Assembly (NCBI GenBank): GCA_944472135.2
Contig: OX235263.1
Span: 88,134,721 to 88,198,720 of the forward strand
Direction of reading: 5' to 3'
Length of the DNA stretch: 64,000 nucleotides
Origin: Trichobilharzia regenti
Lineage: Eukaryota > Platyhelminthes > Trematoda > Strigeidida > Schistosomatidae
The translations under genes and the position numbers were made by a program. The notes under the pieces are model-generated. The model was not told the origin of the DNA. It made no database searches and saw only the letters and a list, made by a program, of their open reading frames with translations. Shown here one piece after another: positions 22,542 through 34,480 of the stretch. The first letter of the stretch is position 1. Every line of letters begins with the position of its first letter.

Positions 22542-22796
22542 GTAAGCTGATTAGAATAAACCGTTTTTTTAATATCCCTGAATCCCTAGTGAGTGAAAGG
22601 TATATATGTATATATATCGTTATCTACTAGATCACTGAACAATGACAGCCACGATATGGAAATATTCTGATTTCTGGTTGAATTATCTGCCCCAGTTCAG
22701 TCCATAGGCTCTCTAAGCAGAAGCTTTGATAGTACCAGAAATAATAATTTAAGGAAGGAGTACCATTACTTCCTAAGAAGTAGGGGATAACAGGAT
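22542..22796. other. Start of kelch intron 4
   Basis: Short TATATG repeats near 22600; nothing else recognised. Confidence 0.35.
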
Positions 22797-23150
22797 TTGT
22801 CACAGGATTTCATCATGAGCTAACATTGGTTAGAGAACCACTGGAAAACCTGGGATTAATGGATGGCTGTTTCGTCTTAGTTTGGGACTCTTCATCAGCA
22901 AGCACCCGTCGCCGGGGTTCAAACCCAAGACCTTCAGGTTACATGGAGAGCTAGCTCATTGACCATTAGGCCACTGGGACCCGATCCAATGGCCAGTCCA
23001 TCAATTCTAAATTCTGCCAATTCACGTCATAGCTCGACTCTTAACCACTATCTTCGGCGAGTATTTGTCCTCACCCCTGACCTTTTGCACCCTGCTGGTC
23101 ACGACTTCCCACTAGAACCCAGGTAACTACCTACCTGGATATGATTTCAT
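22797..23150 (-). repeat. F2 repeat, nearly full length
   Basis: Reverse copy with tail, ribozyme region (TTTCGTCTTAGTTTGGGACTC), B box, head (CCATTAGGCCACTGGGACCC) and the 5' extension to about 23150. It shows the complete F2 order: 5' extension, tRNA-like head, ribozyme, tail. Ribozyme core bases are altered. Confidence 0.7.
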
Positions 23151-23804
23151 CTTATTCTGTCGAATCTTGTCAATTACAGGCAACCTAAGACAGTCTCACT
23201 GATATAAGGATAAAGCTTGAACACTGAGGTGGTAGAGAATAACTCCATTACGGATAGAATTTTATTTTCATTAAATCACACAGTATAGTTTTATGCATAC
23301 ATATGTGATCATAAATCCCCCTTTCTACTATTCGTTTGCTATATGAGCTTTAGTGTGTAGACTGGTATATTCATAGATAACATGAAAGAAGGACTTCAAG
23401 ACCTTAGATTGTCTCAGTGAACGATTTATATGGTAAAACATGACTGATCTGGTAACTGGAGGTAAATTCTTTTAAAGCATGTCATTCATTCTGCGCCCAT
23501 TTTCTTCCAAATTCATTGTCACCTTTGAATCGAAAATTTCAGAAAACAGATTGCTCATTGTTTCAACTGATTTTGATAGTCGGTATTTGTTGACGTGTCA
23601 GTATTGTAGTATGGACTCTTTGACGATGTCTTAAGATTTTGGATGGCGATGTGCATTTCATCTTGTTTCGGTCTCCTCAATTGGATGTACCTTTATTCCC
23701 AGTGAGTCGAATATTTTTCCACCGAGATACTCACGGCCTAATGGCCTAATCGATTTTAACTTGACGTTTGAAGTGATGAATGCCGGGTTGGAGTATCAGT
23801 AGAA
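23151..23804. other. Kelch intron 4; faint PLE-E arm
   Basis: 23195-23290 resembles the PLE-E arm (ATAAGGATAAAGCTTGAACAC, then a GGTAGAG region). The rest shows nothing. Confidence 0.35.
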
Positions 23805-24035
23805 ACGTCGGTGGCATAGCGGTTAGGACGCTTTCCGACCATGCACATGGTCCAGGGTTCGATCCCCGGCCGACGTACACATTTACCTCGCTAAGCCAGA
23901 AATAATGCTGGTAAAGAGGAAAGGTTGGGCATGAGGCTAGCAACGCTATCCTGTAAAATAAACACTGCTACAGAAACTTCAAGCCACTAGCTTGAAGCCC
24001 TATGTTCCACTGGGGAACGTGAAGGAGAAAAAAAA
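23805..24035 (+). repeat. F5 SINE
   Basis: tRNA-like head with ATAGCGGTTAGGACGC (A-box region) and CAGGGTTCGATCCCCGG (B box), outer ends GTCGGTGG and CCGACG pairing; body CTCGCTAAGCCAG; tail GAAGCCCTATGTTCCACTGG and a poly-A run. Second copy at 37315-37555. The tail matches that of the RTE LINEs here. Confidence 0.75.
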
Positions 24036-24292
24036 GGAACGTCATTACTCATTCAGTATGCAGGTTCATTCAGATTAAGAGTCGCAAAAGGGATGAAGCG
24101 TTCAACTTGGATTCCTCTGCTAGTCACCATGAACCAAAATAACATCAGGTTACTCCTTAGTTGCTTAAAATTTTATCTGTATTTTATACATTTTTTTAGA
24201 ATTTGTTATTCGACTTCTAATTATTGAAGCCCATTAATGATCAACAGTTGTTCAGTTAGACTTTTGTTGCTTTTATTTTACCTTTCTTTTAG
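24036..24292. other. End of kelch intron 4, no feature recognised
   Basis: AT-rich with a pyrimidine tract before the last acceptor. Confidence 0.35.
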
Positions 24293-24412
24293 GCAGCTCC
24301 ATTACCCAGTGGACGAGCTGGAATCGCTGTGGCAGCTAGTGGATCAAGTCTAACTGATACAACAAATTTAAGCATAAAATTATCTCACCATAAAGTTGAT
24401 CCGCTCATTTAA
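24293..24412 (+). CDS. Kelch-like protein, terminal exon and stop
   Basis: Acceptor TTTTAG ends at 24292. The exon reads AAPLPSGRAGIAVAASGSSL, the end of kelch repeat 6, where KLHL1/4/5 proteins have a similar APLxxGRAGxxV strand that closes the propeller. It continues with a short unconserved tail ending KVDPLI and a TAA stop at 24410-24412. The five exons together give 455 residues from the window edge. The following A-rich, T-rich DNA is presumably the 3' UTR; I see no perfect AATAAA close by. Confidence 0.9.
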   Translation, partial: AAPLPSGRAGIAVAASGSSLTDTTNLSIKLSHHKVDPLI

Positions 24413-24774
24413 TAATTCAAGCAAAAGTGAACAAAAGGAAGGTATAGGAGTGGTGAAAACAACAAAACAAAATTCAGATGAAAAAAAAACTACCCAGAAC
24501 TCAGCATTTTCTGTACACTTGAAGTGTGATTGTACATTATAAATTGTTTTTAGCATAAAATTTATTCATTATTTAGTTGTTATTTAATAATGTAAGTAGA
24601 GTGTCATGGGTCAATAATCCGAATAACCTCTTCTTGTTTCAGTCTTACCATGACTGAGATTTTCATTTCGTCTCTACTCAATCTTTCATCTTGCCCAATA
24701 CTACTGCTGATAGTTCGATCACCAGTTATGGAATGTAGGTGAAAAGGAAAATCACAAAATGTCTCAAAGAGCAG
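24413..24774 (+). other. Likely 3' UTR and downstream flank of the kelch gene
   Basis: AT-rich, non-coding, with ATAAAAT and TTTAATAATG near 24555-24595 as possible weak polyadenylation signals. The end of the transcript cannot be fixed by eye. No repeat family recognised until the PLE-E arm begins near 24775. Confidence 0.4.
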
Positions 24775-26195
24775 ACGCGTGCATCATTGATATAAGAATA
24801 AAACTTGTGCACTGTGGTAGAGTTTAATTTCATTATAGGTAAATATTTTAAATTCCAAGGCAAAATATATAGACAAACTGAAGGTGTAGCAATGCGATGG
24901 ATCACCAATATCCCCTATCGTAGCAGACATATTTATGGACAGCTGGGAAAGTTATGCTCTTAATACATTTACTCCTACTCCAAAAATATGGTGGAGATAT
25001 GTTGATGACACTTCCACCCACAGTGTTAAAAAACAGAACACATCTCTAGCTTCTTGACACATATAAACTCACAAGTTGAGGGAATAAAATTCACATTTGA
25101 ATCAGAAAATGAAGAAGGAGAATTAGCCACGATGTAAGATTGTAAAATAAAACGAACGGAAGAAGGTAAACTGCACACTAGTGTTTATAAAATACCAACT
25201 CATTCAGCCAATATATATTTAGACTTTGATTCATCTCATCCGTTAACTGTTAAGGCAGGCTTAGTTAAGTGTTTAACAAATCGAGGAGTAACACTAAGTA
25301 GCACAAAAAAGATCTAAATGATGAAATAAAATAGATAGAAGAGGAGTTGGTGATAAATAACTAACTATCCTATAAAATTCATTAGGAAGATCAGTAAAGA
25401 CCAAAAGCGAAATAAAAATAATTGTAAAACTAGCAATAGTAACATAAACAAGAGAGAACATAAGTCATCTACAGTTATACCATATAAAGAGGGGACATCT
25501 GAGACCCTACGTAGGATTCTAAATAAAGCAGGAATTAGGGTGGCATTTAAACCTACAAACTCACTCACGTAGGAGGGGCTCTGTAGGTTTAACGACCCAG
25601 TTGACCCAATCAGACAAAATAATATAATTTACAAAATACCCTGCAATGACTGTGAGGTCAACTACATAGGTCAAATTAGTAGGTCAGGGGTAGTCAAATT
25701 ACCCGCCTGAACATAAGAATTTAGCTGAGGTTTTACTCTAATGGTTGGCCCTGAGAAGATAAGTAATTTAGAAAAAAGCTCTGCAACTGCAATCCGTGCA
25801 TTAACACACAACCACACAATCGGGTGGGAGAGGGTTAAAATTCTAAAAAGTAATCTAGGTAGGTGGAGAGAGAGGTTGAGTACTGAATCCTTGTTCATCG
25901 AGTCTACACCAAACACTTGCAATAGGAATGATTCATCACTCATACCTGAAATATGGAAAATACTACTGCCAATCAAATCAAGTGAAAATCAAGCGAAAAA
26001 TAATGGAACTATATAAATGAAATTAGGAAGTCGTGTGAGTACCTTGATATGATTATGAGCAATAAATTGTGCTCAAAACGTCATCAGTAAACATTACTGT
26101 ATATTACGGTGAGACTTTATCAAAACAAAAATTTACCCATAATGGAATTATACTCTACCACAGTGCACAAGTTTTATTCTTATATCAATGGCGAT
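24775..26195 (+). mobile_element. PLE-E copy with inverted arms
   Basis: Arms 24775-24850 and about 26100-26195 are inverted copies (AGAATAAAACTTGTGCACTG). The body encodes RT and endonuclease in broken frames: YRQTEGVAMRW, IFMDSWESYAL, WWRYVDDTST (catalytic Asp pair kept), then VYKIPTHSANIYLDFDSSHP, and IIYKIPCNDCEVNYIGQISR (GIY-YIG with Cys pair) near 25625-25685, then SNLEKSSATAIRAL. Several stops. It is the least damaged PLE-E in the window. Confidence 0.75.
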
Positions 26196-26204
26196 GACAT
26201 TGTT

Positions 26205-26640
26205 TAAAGCATTTGTTCCCTTTAGACATAAGCTTTTTGTTACATGTTCAGAAAATCGTAGATATGCCCTTCTTTCTGTCCTTCCAATGTAACTGCTCCG
26301 GCAGATACACGCAAATTTGTTTGAAATGAACTCTGTGCAAGTTTGTTAAAATTGTTTTTGTAGATATATTTAATAATGTCTTTGCCCTGTAAGCAGCTGA
26401 CGAGGAGGCAACGAAATAAAAAATGGTAAAACTTGATTCTGCTCAAACTGTAGTTCTTGCTCTATTCAAATTACCATTATTATTATTGATTCGACGTTAT
26501 TTAAGCAACGTTAATGTTGATAATAGAACTAATCTATTCGCCATTATGTATATATATATATATATATATATATGTATCTAACTGCAGAACCTGATGAAGA
26601 AGGATTTATCGAAAAGAATATTCATTTTTCACTAACCATT
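26205..26640 (-). mobile_element. PLE-A endonuclease remnant with inverted arm
   Basis: The - strand of 26210-26330 reads FACICRSSYIGRTERRAYL then FSEHV, a PLE-A GIY-YIG block. The arm at 26580-26640, in the opposite direction, carries CTGATGA and GAAA 13 bases apart, a decayed hammerhead. Body minus and arm plus is the inverted-arm layout of the other PLEs. Confidence 0.5.
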
Positions 26641-26809
26641 CTTTAGAAGAAAAATTATACTGACATTTGTTTATTATGTTTGGATATAATTCTCAGAATA
26701 TAACTGATGTTACTATTATTATTTGGAATAACTTAGCCCTGTTTTAACAAATGTTTATCTTTAAAGTAACTATATTTTAAAACCCGCGTATTCTGTTCAA
26801 TTTTCAATC

Positions 26810-28235
26810 TATTAGTGCAAAAAGTTTGGAAAGAAGGAAAGGTACTTACTGACTGGAAAAAGAGCTACCTCATCAAACTGCCAGAGAAGGGTGACTTAGG
26901 CCTGTGCAAGAACTTGTGTGGAATCATGCTGTTGTCTATGCCAATTAAATTATTAAGTCGCATCATCCTGGAGAGAGTAAAGGATGCAGTGGATATAGAA
27001 CTCCGCCAGACTGTAAGAAGCTGGCCTGATTCAGGAAATGCAAATCATTTTACGATCAAATTGCAACTCTACACATCGTCATCACAGGACAAAGCACAAA
27101 ATGCCAGTCAGACCTGTACCTCAAATTCATCGGTTTTTAAAAGGCCCTCGACAGTCGGCGTTGATCGAGAAGTAGTTTGGAAACTACCTCAATACCATGG
27201 AGTACCTCAAGTCTTGTCAACTTCATTCAAAAGCTATATGACAGCGTCACGTGTCAAGGGATCCACAACGGAAAACTTAGCGAGGCGTTCGAAGTGCATA
27301 CAAGAGTAAGACAAGGTTGGCTGGATATTATCACTGACGATATTCTTAATTGTGGTGGACTTGATTATGTCAGACTGTTGAGAGAGGAATCAGGAATACG
27401 CTGGACGACCGATAAGAATACTCTAGATCTGGATTTAGCAGATGATATATGTCTAAAGTCACACAAACTCGAAGACTTGCGAGCTAAAACCAGCAGACTG
27501 GCTGAAGAGGCAGGGAAAATAGGACGACAGGTGAACACAGAGAAGACGAAGGTGATGAAGAAAACCAATCAACAGCACTTCAATTATCCAGCCAGGAATC
27601 ATTGTTTCAACTACAGGCGGACATCACGGATAAAGATGTCAAAGCCAGCTAAAATCGGAAAGGCAAGACACGCCTTCATCAACCTGAAATTAGTTTGGAA
27701 GTCTTCCGCACTGACTCAGCATAAGGAACAAGATTTGCATTTTCAACACTAATGTGAAAACGGTCCTTCTATACAGGGTCAGAAACTTGTACTGCATGTC
27801 ACAAAAAGGATTTCCAACAGGTAGCAGATTTTCATCAATAGATGCGCGCTTCGCTGGCTCGATGCTGAAGATTAAGTGGCCAGAAATAATAAATGGAATA
27901 AACTCTGTCTGGGAACAAACCAGTCAAGAGTCGATTGCTCAACAAATATGCAGGAGAAAGTGGAGATGCACCGCCCGGGCATTCATTGAGGAGGCCACCG
28001 AATGACATCGCGCACAATGCAGGCCATTGCTCGAGTGGCATCCAAATACGAAGTGACGAGTGGGTCGTCTTTGCTTGAGTGACATAGAGTAGATGGTGTG
28101 AGTGAGAGATGAGAGAGTTTGATCAATCATGGACGCGGATGAAGAGGACACCAGAAAACAGAACAAAGTGGAGATGGGTTGTTGATGCCCTATTTTCCAG
28201 TCGGTACGCAACCGAATAATAATATAATAATTCAA
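26810..28235 (+). mobile_element. RTE-type LINE, RT to 3' end, degenerate
   Basis: 26815-27309: WKEGKVLTDWKKSYLIKLPE, KGDLGLCKNLCGIMLLSMP (fingers/palm start). 27177-27752: VRQGW, then DLADDICLKSHKLEDL (catalytic Asp pair) and VNTEKTKVM. 3' part to 28235 has the RTE-type tail (GATGCCCTATTTTCCAG) and an AATAAT end. The active-site Phe/Tyr is replaced by Leu and frames are broken. Confidence 0.75.
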
Positions 28236-29699
28236 TCGATTCTTATGAACGATTCAGCATAAATCTGTTAAGCCATTCATGACTTGACATTTATCATCTA
28301 TCATATCATTTTTCACTACTTTTAATGCAAAACCTTTCCACGTTTGCTATCTATTTTTTTATTTATTTACACCAACAGGGAATATAAAGTTTTCTTAGAA
28401 AAGACATAAATAGCAGTGAAACAAAAGTGAATTTTCTTTTTTTTTCAATTGAATGTCAAATAAAAGTAATGCAATGAGGAAATAAAAGGTCAGAGATACG
28501 TAAAATATAATATAGTATGTTCTACAGTAGTGGGTACTACTGTCAAGATTCATCAGTAGTATATAGACAGAAGTTAATTAGCATAAAATTATCATATAGT
28601 AAAGTGATAGACTTGACGTAAAAGCCAGAAAATGAAGTAGTTTTAGTGCAAAACATGGGAGACACGAAAATAAATTCAAGGAGAAACTTTTGAAGGGCGA
28701 AAGTAGCACAACACCGAAGATCTGTGCAAATGAGGATTTGTAGATAAAATGTACACAATGTTCGTATATAGAGATATCGAATTCCATTACAAAGTCTCTT
28801 GTCTTCTGCCGTTATACTACTAATTTACGGATTTGTAAGTAGTACACCGGATAGTTGTCTACAAAATAAGCTACATACAGAAGAAATATGACTGACAGCC
28901 AACAGAATTAGAAGAATCAAGAATTATAAATAATCAGAAAAGAAATCTGAGGGGAAATCCGATCAAAAGGGACACATGTCTTATTGATCCCTTTGTATTC
29001 CAGGTGGGACATTTACTTTCAAGCTTTGAAGTTTTAGCAGCCGTGCTCGCCTCCCACTGAGTCTTTTATCTTTTCTGAGCTCATTACCAGCTAAGAGAGG
29101 TTTTGGTGCATGCTAGTTAGCATACCCTTATTGGTATAATGAGTTATGATGGTGAGGGTGAAGTGAGAACCTGGCTGTCAACAGGAATCGAACCAGCTAT
29201 CTCTTGGTAAATAGCCCCAGTACTTTACTAACAAAACTCTTAAGTATTTAGAGTGAAGTTGAGAAGATAAATATTGTTCTAATACTCTCAGATATTTAAT
29301 GTTAAGTGCTGTATAATTAAATGCCAAGTTTTTTTTAATATGATGATCGATAGAATTGCGTCCGTACCTTAGTTTCTGGCAGTACGATATTACCCTCCCT
29401 TCCACTTTATGACTGTCTACAAACTTCATAATACCCCAGCATCAAGTGGTTTTTATGCTTTTGTACAAGTTGATAGTGTGGCTTGCAAGCTAAAATTGAC
29501 AGTGTCGAAGTGTGTACCGTGAATTAAGCATTCTGAACTTAATTTCTTCTTATCGTTATTTCTCTTCTAATAGCTTTTTCGCTAAAACTAGTACTAAGAT
29601 ATTAAGGAAATCGGTTGAACCAGTTTATATTGTATGCATAGATATAGCATCTCTATAGTGAAGCTTGAGTCATTCAAACAAGAAGAACAAAATGTAATG
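28236..29699. other. Intergenic, little recognised
   Basis: AT-rich. Around 29180-29215 the - strand has GCTGGTTCGATTCCTG, a B-box-like word of a lost tRNA-headed repeat. Small ORFs lack any family signature. Confidence 0.35.
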
Positions 29700-30190
29700 A
29701 AGTTAACTGGCGGGTGGTGACTAGCAGTGGAATCCAGGATAACGTGAATTTCATCCTGTTTGAGACTCGTTGGTATCTGGATGTACCTGCATTCCCTAGT
29801 GAGTCAGTGATGGTGTTCCCACTGAGGTTCGAACACAGTGCCCATAGTTTCAGACACCAAAAAGTCAACCAACAGACCACTTGGCCCACGAGAGCCACCT
29901 CTTGTGCAACGGGTCACATTAATTATTTAATTGGATTTTAGAATTTCCCGTAGATTGACCAGACCGAAGTTCTCGGTCTCAGGTTGACATGTCTGTCGGC
30001 TTCTTGTGCAGATGCAGCTGACGAGTCCCAGGTAGGATGAAATGTGCATCCTGGATTCCACTGCTAGTCACCATCCACCAATGAACTTCTAATAACATGC
30101 TCAGACATCGTCGAAGCATCTGCACAACAAGTCGACAAACATATCAACCTGAGACCGAGTACTTCGGTTCAATCAATTGACGGATAAATG
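29700..30190. repeat. F1 ribozyme repeat, inverted arrangement
   Basis: 29705-29925 is F1 in reverse (ribozyme, head). About 29930-30010 is the F1 5' segment, 30013-30085 a + strand ribozyme end, and 30085-30190 the inverted 5' segment (ATCTGCACAACAAGTCGACA). Looks like two F1 copies in opposite directions. Confidence 0.65.
30013..30056 (+). ncRNA. Hammerhead ribozyme, F1 type, near-intact
   Basis: Core CTGACGA (30018-30024), stem II GTCC/GGAT, GAAA (30039-30042), self-complementary stem III TGTGCA, cleavage C at 30050, then CTGGAT. Stem I has one mismatch (ATGCAG against CTGGAT). Confidence 0.65.
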
Positions 30191-32289
30191 TAAAATTGGA
30201 TTATATTAAATGTAGTGAATCTCGTTATTTCATCTTGGAAATCAAATGCCCGTAGGAATTAAAGTAACAAAGTATGTTAAATCAGACTCTGTTGTCCTCA
30301 TTTGCATGGTTATATTCTAGGAAAAATTTAATTTTCTAAATCGAACAGTCAGTTAGAAAGTCACCGAAAATCAAGGAGTACTTGACAGCTGTTGAACGCT
30401 GGCTTCGAACTCTTCAGCAGCGTGCAAGATGGTGTGAAAACGTTAGCATTTAACCCATGAATCCTTAATTCTGTGGTATCTGTAATGTTCATACGTTCTT
30501 TTGTTTGTTTAATTGTTTGTTTGACAACATCAGTTTAGAATTTCAATTGGGCTTTACCATTTTTTAGCCGGTTTCTGTTGTCTTCTTAGCTCGCAATAAA
30601 GACGAATCAACTTTGTTTCAAAGTAAACATTATACTAATTGGTTAAAGACAGCTAGTAGTCTTCTAGTGAACTAGGTCTTGAAATGATGGGCTTCAGTTT
30701 ATTAGTTCCGCAGTTTAAATATATATAAAGGAATTTTAGTAGCCCAGTGACATGTTGTATAAGCCCTCTGCGGTTAGACTAGCACCATTAATCTTCAAAT
30801 TACAATGAGCCCACACTTCGAATAAGGTTCGAAAATGAATTTATACATCTAGCGGAATGATCATGGAGCAGTAGGGTGTTTTATTCGTGTGACTAGCATA
30901 ATTTCTTCGGTACTTCAACACTCTTGTAAAGAGGCTCAGAAAAGGTCAGTTTAAATAACTATTGTAGCCTTTTGCTTGTCTTTTAGTGATAATATTGTTT
31001 TCAAAGATACAGCTACATAAATTATAGAAATTTCTAACCGCCTGCGCTACTGGCCTAAGACAGCAAATTTCATAATGACTGTTGCTCTTTTTGGCTTGTG
31101 TAGTCAAAAAGCATCATAAGCCAATGCGAAAAGCATTTGGAAATAAATACTGTTTTCATGCTGGTCTTTTGTTGAGTCGTAACTGTATTTTTTCCATCTA
31201 CGGGGGATATTCCGTAGAGATTTTTCAAATTATTTTCCGCTTCGTTATCACTGCTGAGTTGATGGCTTAGCTAAACAGAGCCCCAATTTCCAAAAAACTA
31301 TGACAATGGTCTCACACTTGGATTTTCCACATATGAACCTGGTTGTACATAAGGGACTGTATATCTCTCTTACCAGATTTGCTGCATGTCAGACAACAGA
31401 CAATCAATTACTTTGGGTGTGAAGTCCGGAACAGTGTCACTGTACAGGGTTTTTTGTTATATGTTAAAAACGTAGAATATACATAATTTTGGAATGCAAT
31501 CTAAAATATAGTGTACTGCTCGCCACTTCGTCTTCTCACTGGCCCATTCTGTCTACTCATCCTCATGTGAAGACTATTTTACAACAGATGTACAGCTTCT
31601 AATAGTAGAAACGAACCCAGTAGTGAACGCTTCTATGGATTATATTAATAATTTGTATCTGACGACTTTAAACATGTCACCAAGTAGCAATTAATTTCAA
31701 TAACTCATTAGCTGTATTTTTTATAATATACTGTTACAATATTATTTTTATAAACTTGAATTTTTATTCTAATATTTTGGGCTGTTACGAAGCTCGCTTA
31801 AGTCCCCTACGAGAGTGATGAACATAATGAAGCTCAGAAATTCACCCTCAGGATGTCAATATTAAGTTGTAGAGCCGAAGGTATACTACTTAACTGTTTC
31901 GCGGGTTATTCTGTCTGGCTCAACAGATTCAAAAGAGTAAAGACGTCATTTCGTAAATCTCCTTCCCCTATACACTCACTGATTGCTGTTGAAGAAGGCT
32001 AAACAACGAGTTCAACCAGAAGCAGGAGATGTTCACTGCAAAAATCTAAATTTTCACTAGTAGTTATTCCTAGAAAATGATCTCACTAATAAAGCAAACG
32101 ATATGAACCGATCAAAAAAGCAGTTTAAGGAAATCTAATGTATGTAAACAGAAAGTAATGGGCATTTCTAGTTTTGGTTGGATAGTCACCTGTTTTTCGA
32201 CAGTATTCACTCAAATAAAGGAAGAGACTTAACCTCATCTTGGAGTTTTGTGAACAGAGTCAAATATATTCATTATAATAAAGGCTTTT
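30191..32289. other. Intergenic, nothing recognised
   Basis: About 2.1 kb with no ORF over 62 codons, no repeat family seen elsewhere in the window and no RNA gene that I can support. Confidence 0.4.
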
Positions 32290-33290
32290 CGTATTTCCCA
32301 GTGAATGGAGGAAAAACAAAACGAAATTATTGTCGTTTTTACTTCATGTGGTGGGGAGGTGGGTGTTGTAACCAGGTCAAATTCTGTTTTAGTCCATCAT
32401 TCCTATTCAGCTCAGACAATTTGGATTCCATTTGATATGAAGTAATTCCGATGAAATTAGACGTTCTTTGTGATTTCTCAAATATTTTTTTCTGGATGTT
32501 GATTTCAATATTGTCAAAATTAATTTTGTGGTCTGATTCTATAGTGTGTAGACAAGCTATGGTTGATGATTTTTCTTCAAGTTTTTTCAGTTCAGCTGAA
32601 TTTCTCGGTGGTCGAACAGACACTCACTCTACAGTGTTAATTTCCTCTGATTTTGATTTCTCTCTGGCGACGTTTGTCCGATGTATATCGCATCACATTC
32701 CAAGTATTTTATTTTGTCGACACAATTAGATAGTGAATCCTTAGAGATTTGGTCTTCCACACGGACATGTAGTGTGTGAGTCTGTTTTGTAGAAAACTCT
32801 GATGTCGAGCTTATCAAGTACTCTTCTGATATCGTCTAACGTCTCTAACCTATATGGAATATCAGCTGTTGAGGTCCACCTTTTCAGAATACGCTTCCGA
32901 CCACATTTAATGTCAGTGTTGATTTTGTTAATGAAGTTCTTTGAGTAATTATTTCGCCTAAGAGTTTTAGTAATGTCTGATATTTCTTCTTCCTTTTCTG
33001 TCTCAGCCATTAGCAACTTGATCACGCAAAAATGAACCCATGCTGAGGAACGATGATTTAGTTGTTAAACAATGCAAGCTGAGTGGATTTTTTAAATTCT
33101 GGTTTAATTATACTACTTTGATAAAGCTATTAGCAGCAGCAATAGTGAATAGCGAAACGTCAGTAAAAACGACAAGAATATCGTTTTGTTTTTCACTATA
33201 ATGAGTATCATAAGCCCGATGCCTAAATTTTTCCAGACTGTTAAAAGTGAACTTGGTTTGGACATATATAAGACTCAACGTTGAATATAC
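32290..33290 (-). mobile_element. PLE-B copy, reverse, C-terminal half
   Basis: Three - strand frames in order: 33025-32741 (ILKRWTSTADIPYRLETLDD), 32817-32629 (KYLECDAIYIGQTSPERNQ, GIY-YIG) and 32623-32339 (CLHTIESDHKINFDNIEI). Arms at 32295-32345 and 33035-33195 are inverted relative to each other and match PLE-B at 528-700 and 1235-1375. Confidence 0.65.
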
Positions 33291-33419
33291 TTGGATAGTA
33301 TGGATGAGCTAATCAACCATTCACTTAGCCATTAAAGTGATAACTATCTTGAAGAAACCCTGCAGTGTCCAGATTGCTGGTTCCGTATTGGTTTTGTAGA
33401 ATGCAAGGAAATGGCACAT

Positions 33420-34480
33420 TTTCTCTATGTCTTTTTAATGATAAACTTTTTGCATCTGCAGTTCTGATACCATAAAGGAATAAAAACTACACTTCCTGAA
33501 AGATATCTTCATACAAAACAGTTATCCACCAAGATTCGTAGACAAAATCATCAAACAGAAAATCCAAAGGCAAGAGACGCCATCCGTGCCACAAAAGATA
33601 CTTCAGATGAACCTAAACTTTAAAGGTGACCTACTCAGTGATGTCCTTAAGAGGAGAATTTCCACTTCTTTACCAATAAATTTCTTCGCGGCAACGGTGA
33701 GAGTAGTGTTCTGCAGTCGCCCACTGATCTGTAGAACCCCAAAGGACAAGATCTTGCGCCTAACCATTTCCACGTGTATATATCAGTTCACCTGTTGCTG
33801 TGGAGCCAGGTACATAGGTCGTTTCACGCGCATCCTGTCAAATAACACTATCAACCGTGGCTGCGGAAAGGAAATAGTGGCCGTATAAGAAGTGCAATAA
33901 TCGAACATCTCGTTAACACTGATCATTCCATCTCAACAAACGCCTCCTGCTTCAGAGTAATCTACAAAGTGAAGAACAACCTTCCAAAGACAGTACATTT
34001 CCGTCTTCTTTGCATTACTAAACCCCTAGATATTCAGTTAGAAGAACCAGAACTACGCATACAAAAGAAAATTATTCAACCACTTCTATTATCATGGTAG
34101 CAACTCCGCTGATTTGACCTAACTTTTACTTGTATGCTTATTTTTATAAATACTTAAAACTCTTGCGTAATTCCGTATGTTATTTTGTTCTACCCTGAGC
34201 ACAACTCTTCCATCAAACTGTTCATGCTTTTACTTAACTCCTCTCTAACAGTCGTTTGTGACGAATCATCACTTTTGCCACTACCCTCTTAAATCAACAT
34301 CTAATTTATCAGAACGCCTTTTGGATTACGTAACTTCACCGAAAACTTACTGATTATATTTTCTTATGACAAAGTTAATATACATTTACGATTGTACAGC
34401 TAGGAAAATGAATTCGCCGGAGAAAAGAGACTCTTCGCCGAACTACTGGTCTTCCCTCTATAAATGAGTAAAAATTCACA
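33420..34480 (+). mobile_element. PLE-A2 remnant, endonuclease end and arm
   Basis: 33586-33888: LKRRISTSLPINFFAATV, CIYQFTCCCGARYIGR (GIY-YIG with Cys-rich lead). Then shifted pieces of the tail and a 3' arm at 34370-34475 (GATTGTACAGCTAGG, GAATTCGCCG) shared with 46195-46310 and, inverted, 50695-50780. Confidence 0.6.

Noticed and set aside
23805..23880. A genuine tRNA gene
   Set aside because: Acceptor-like ends pair and the B box is good, but the anticodon arm cannot be folded convincingly and the segment continues into a repeated SINE body (F5).
34370..34475. Hammerhead in the PLE-A2 arm
   Set aside because: A stem III-like AGAG/CTCT and GAAA are visible, but no CTGANGA word is present in this copy or those at 46240 and 50740.
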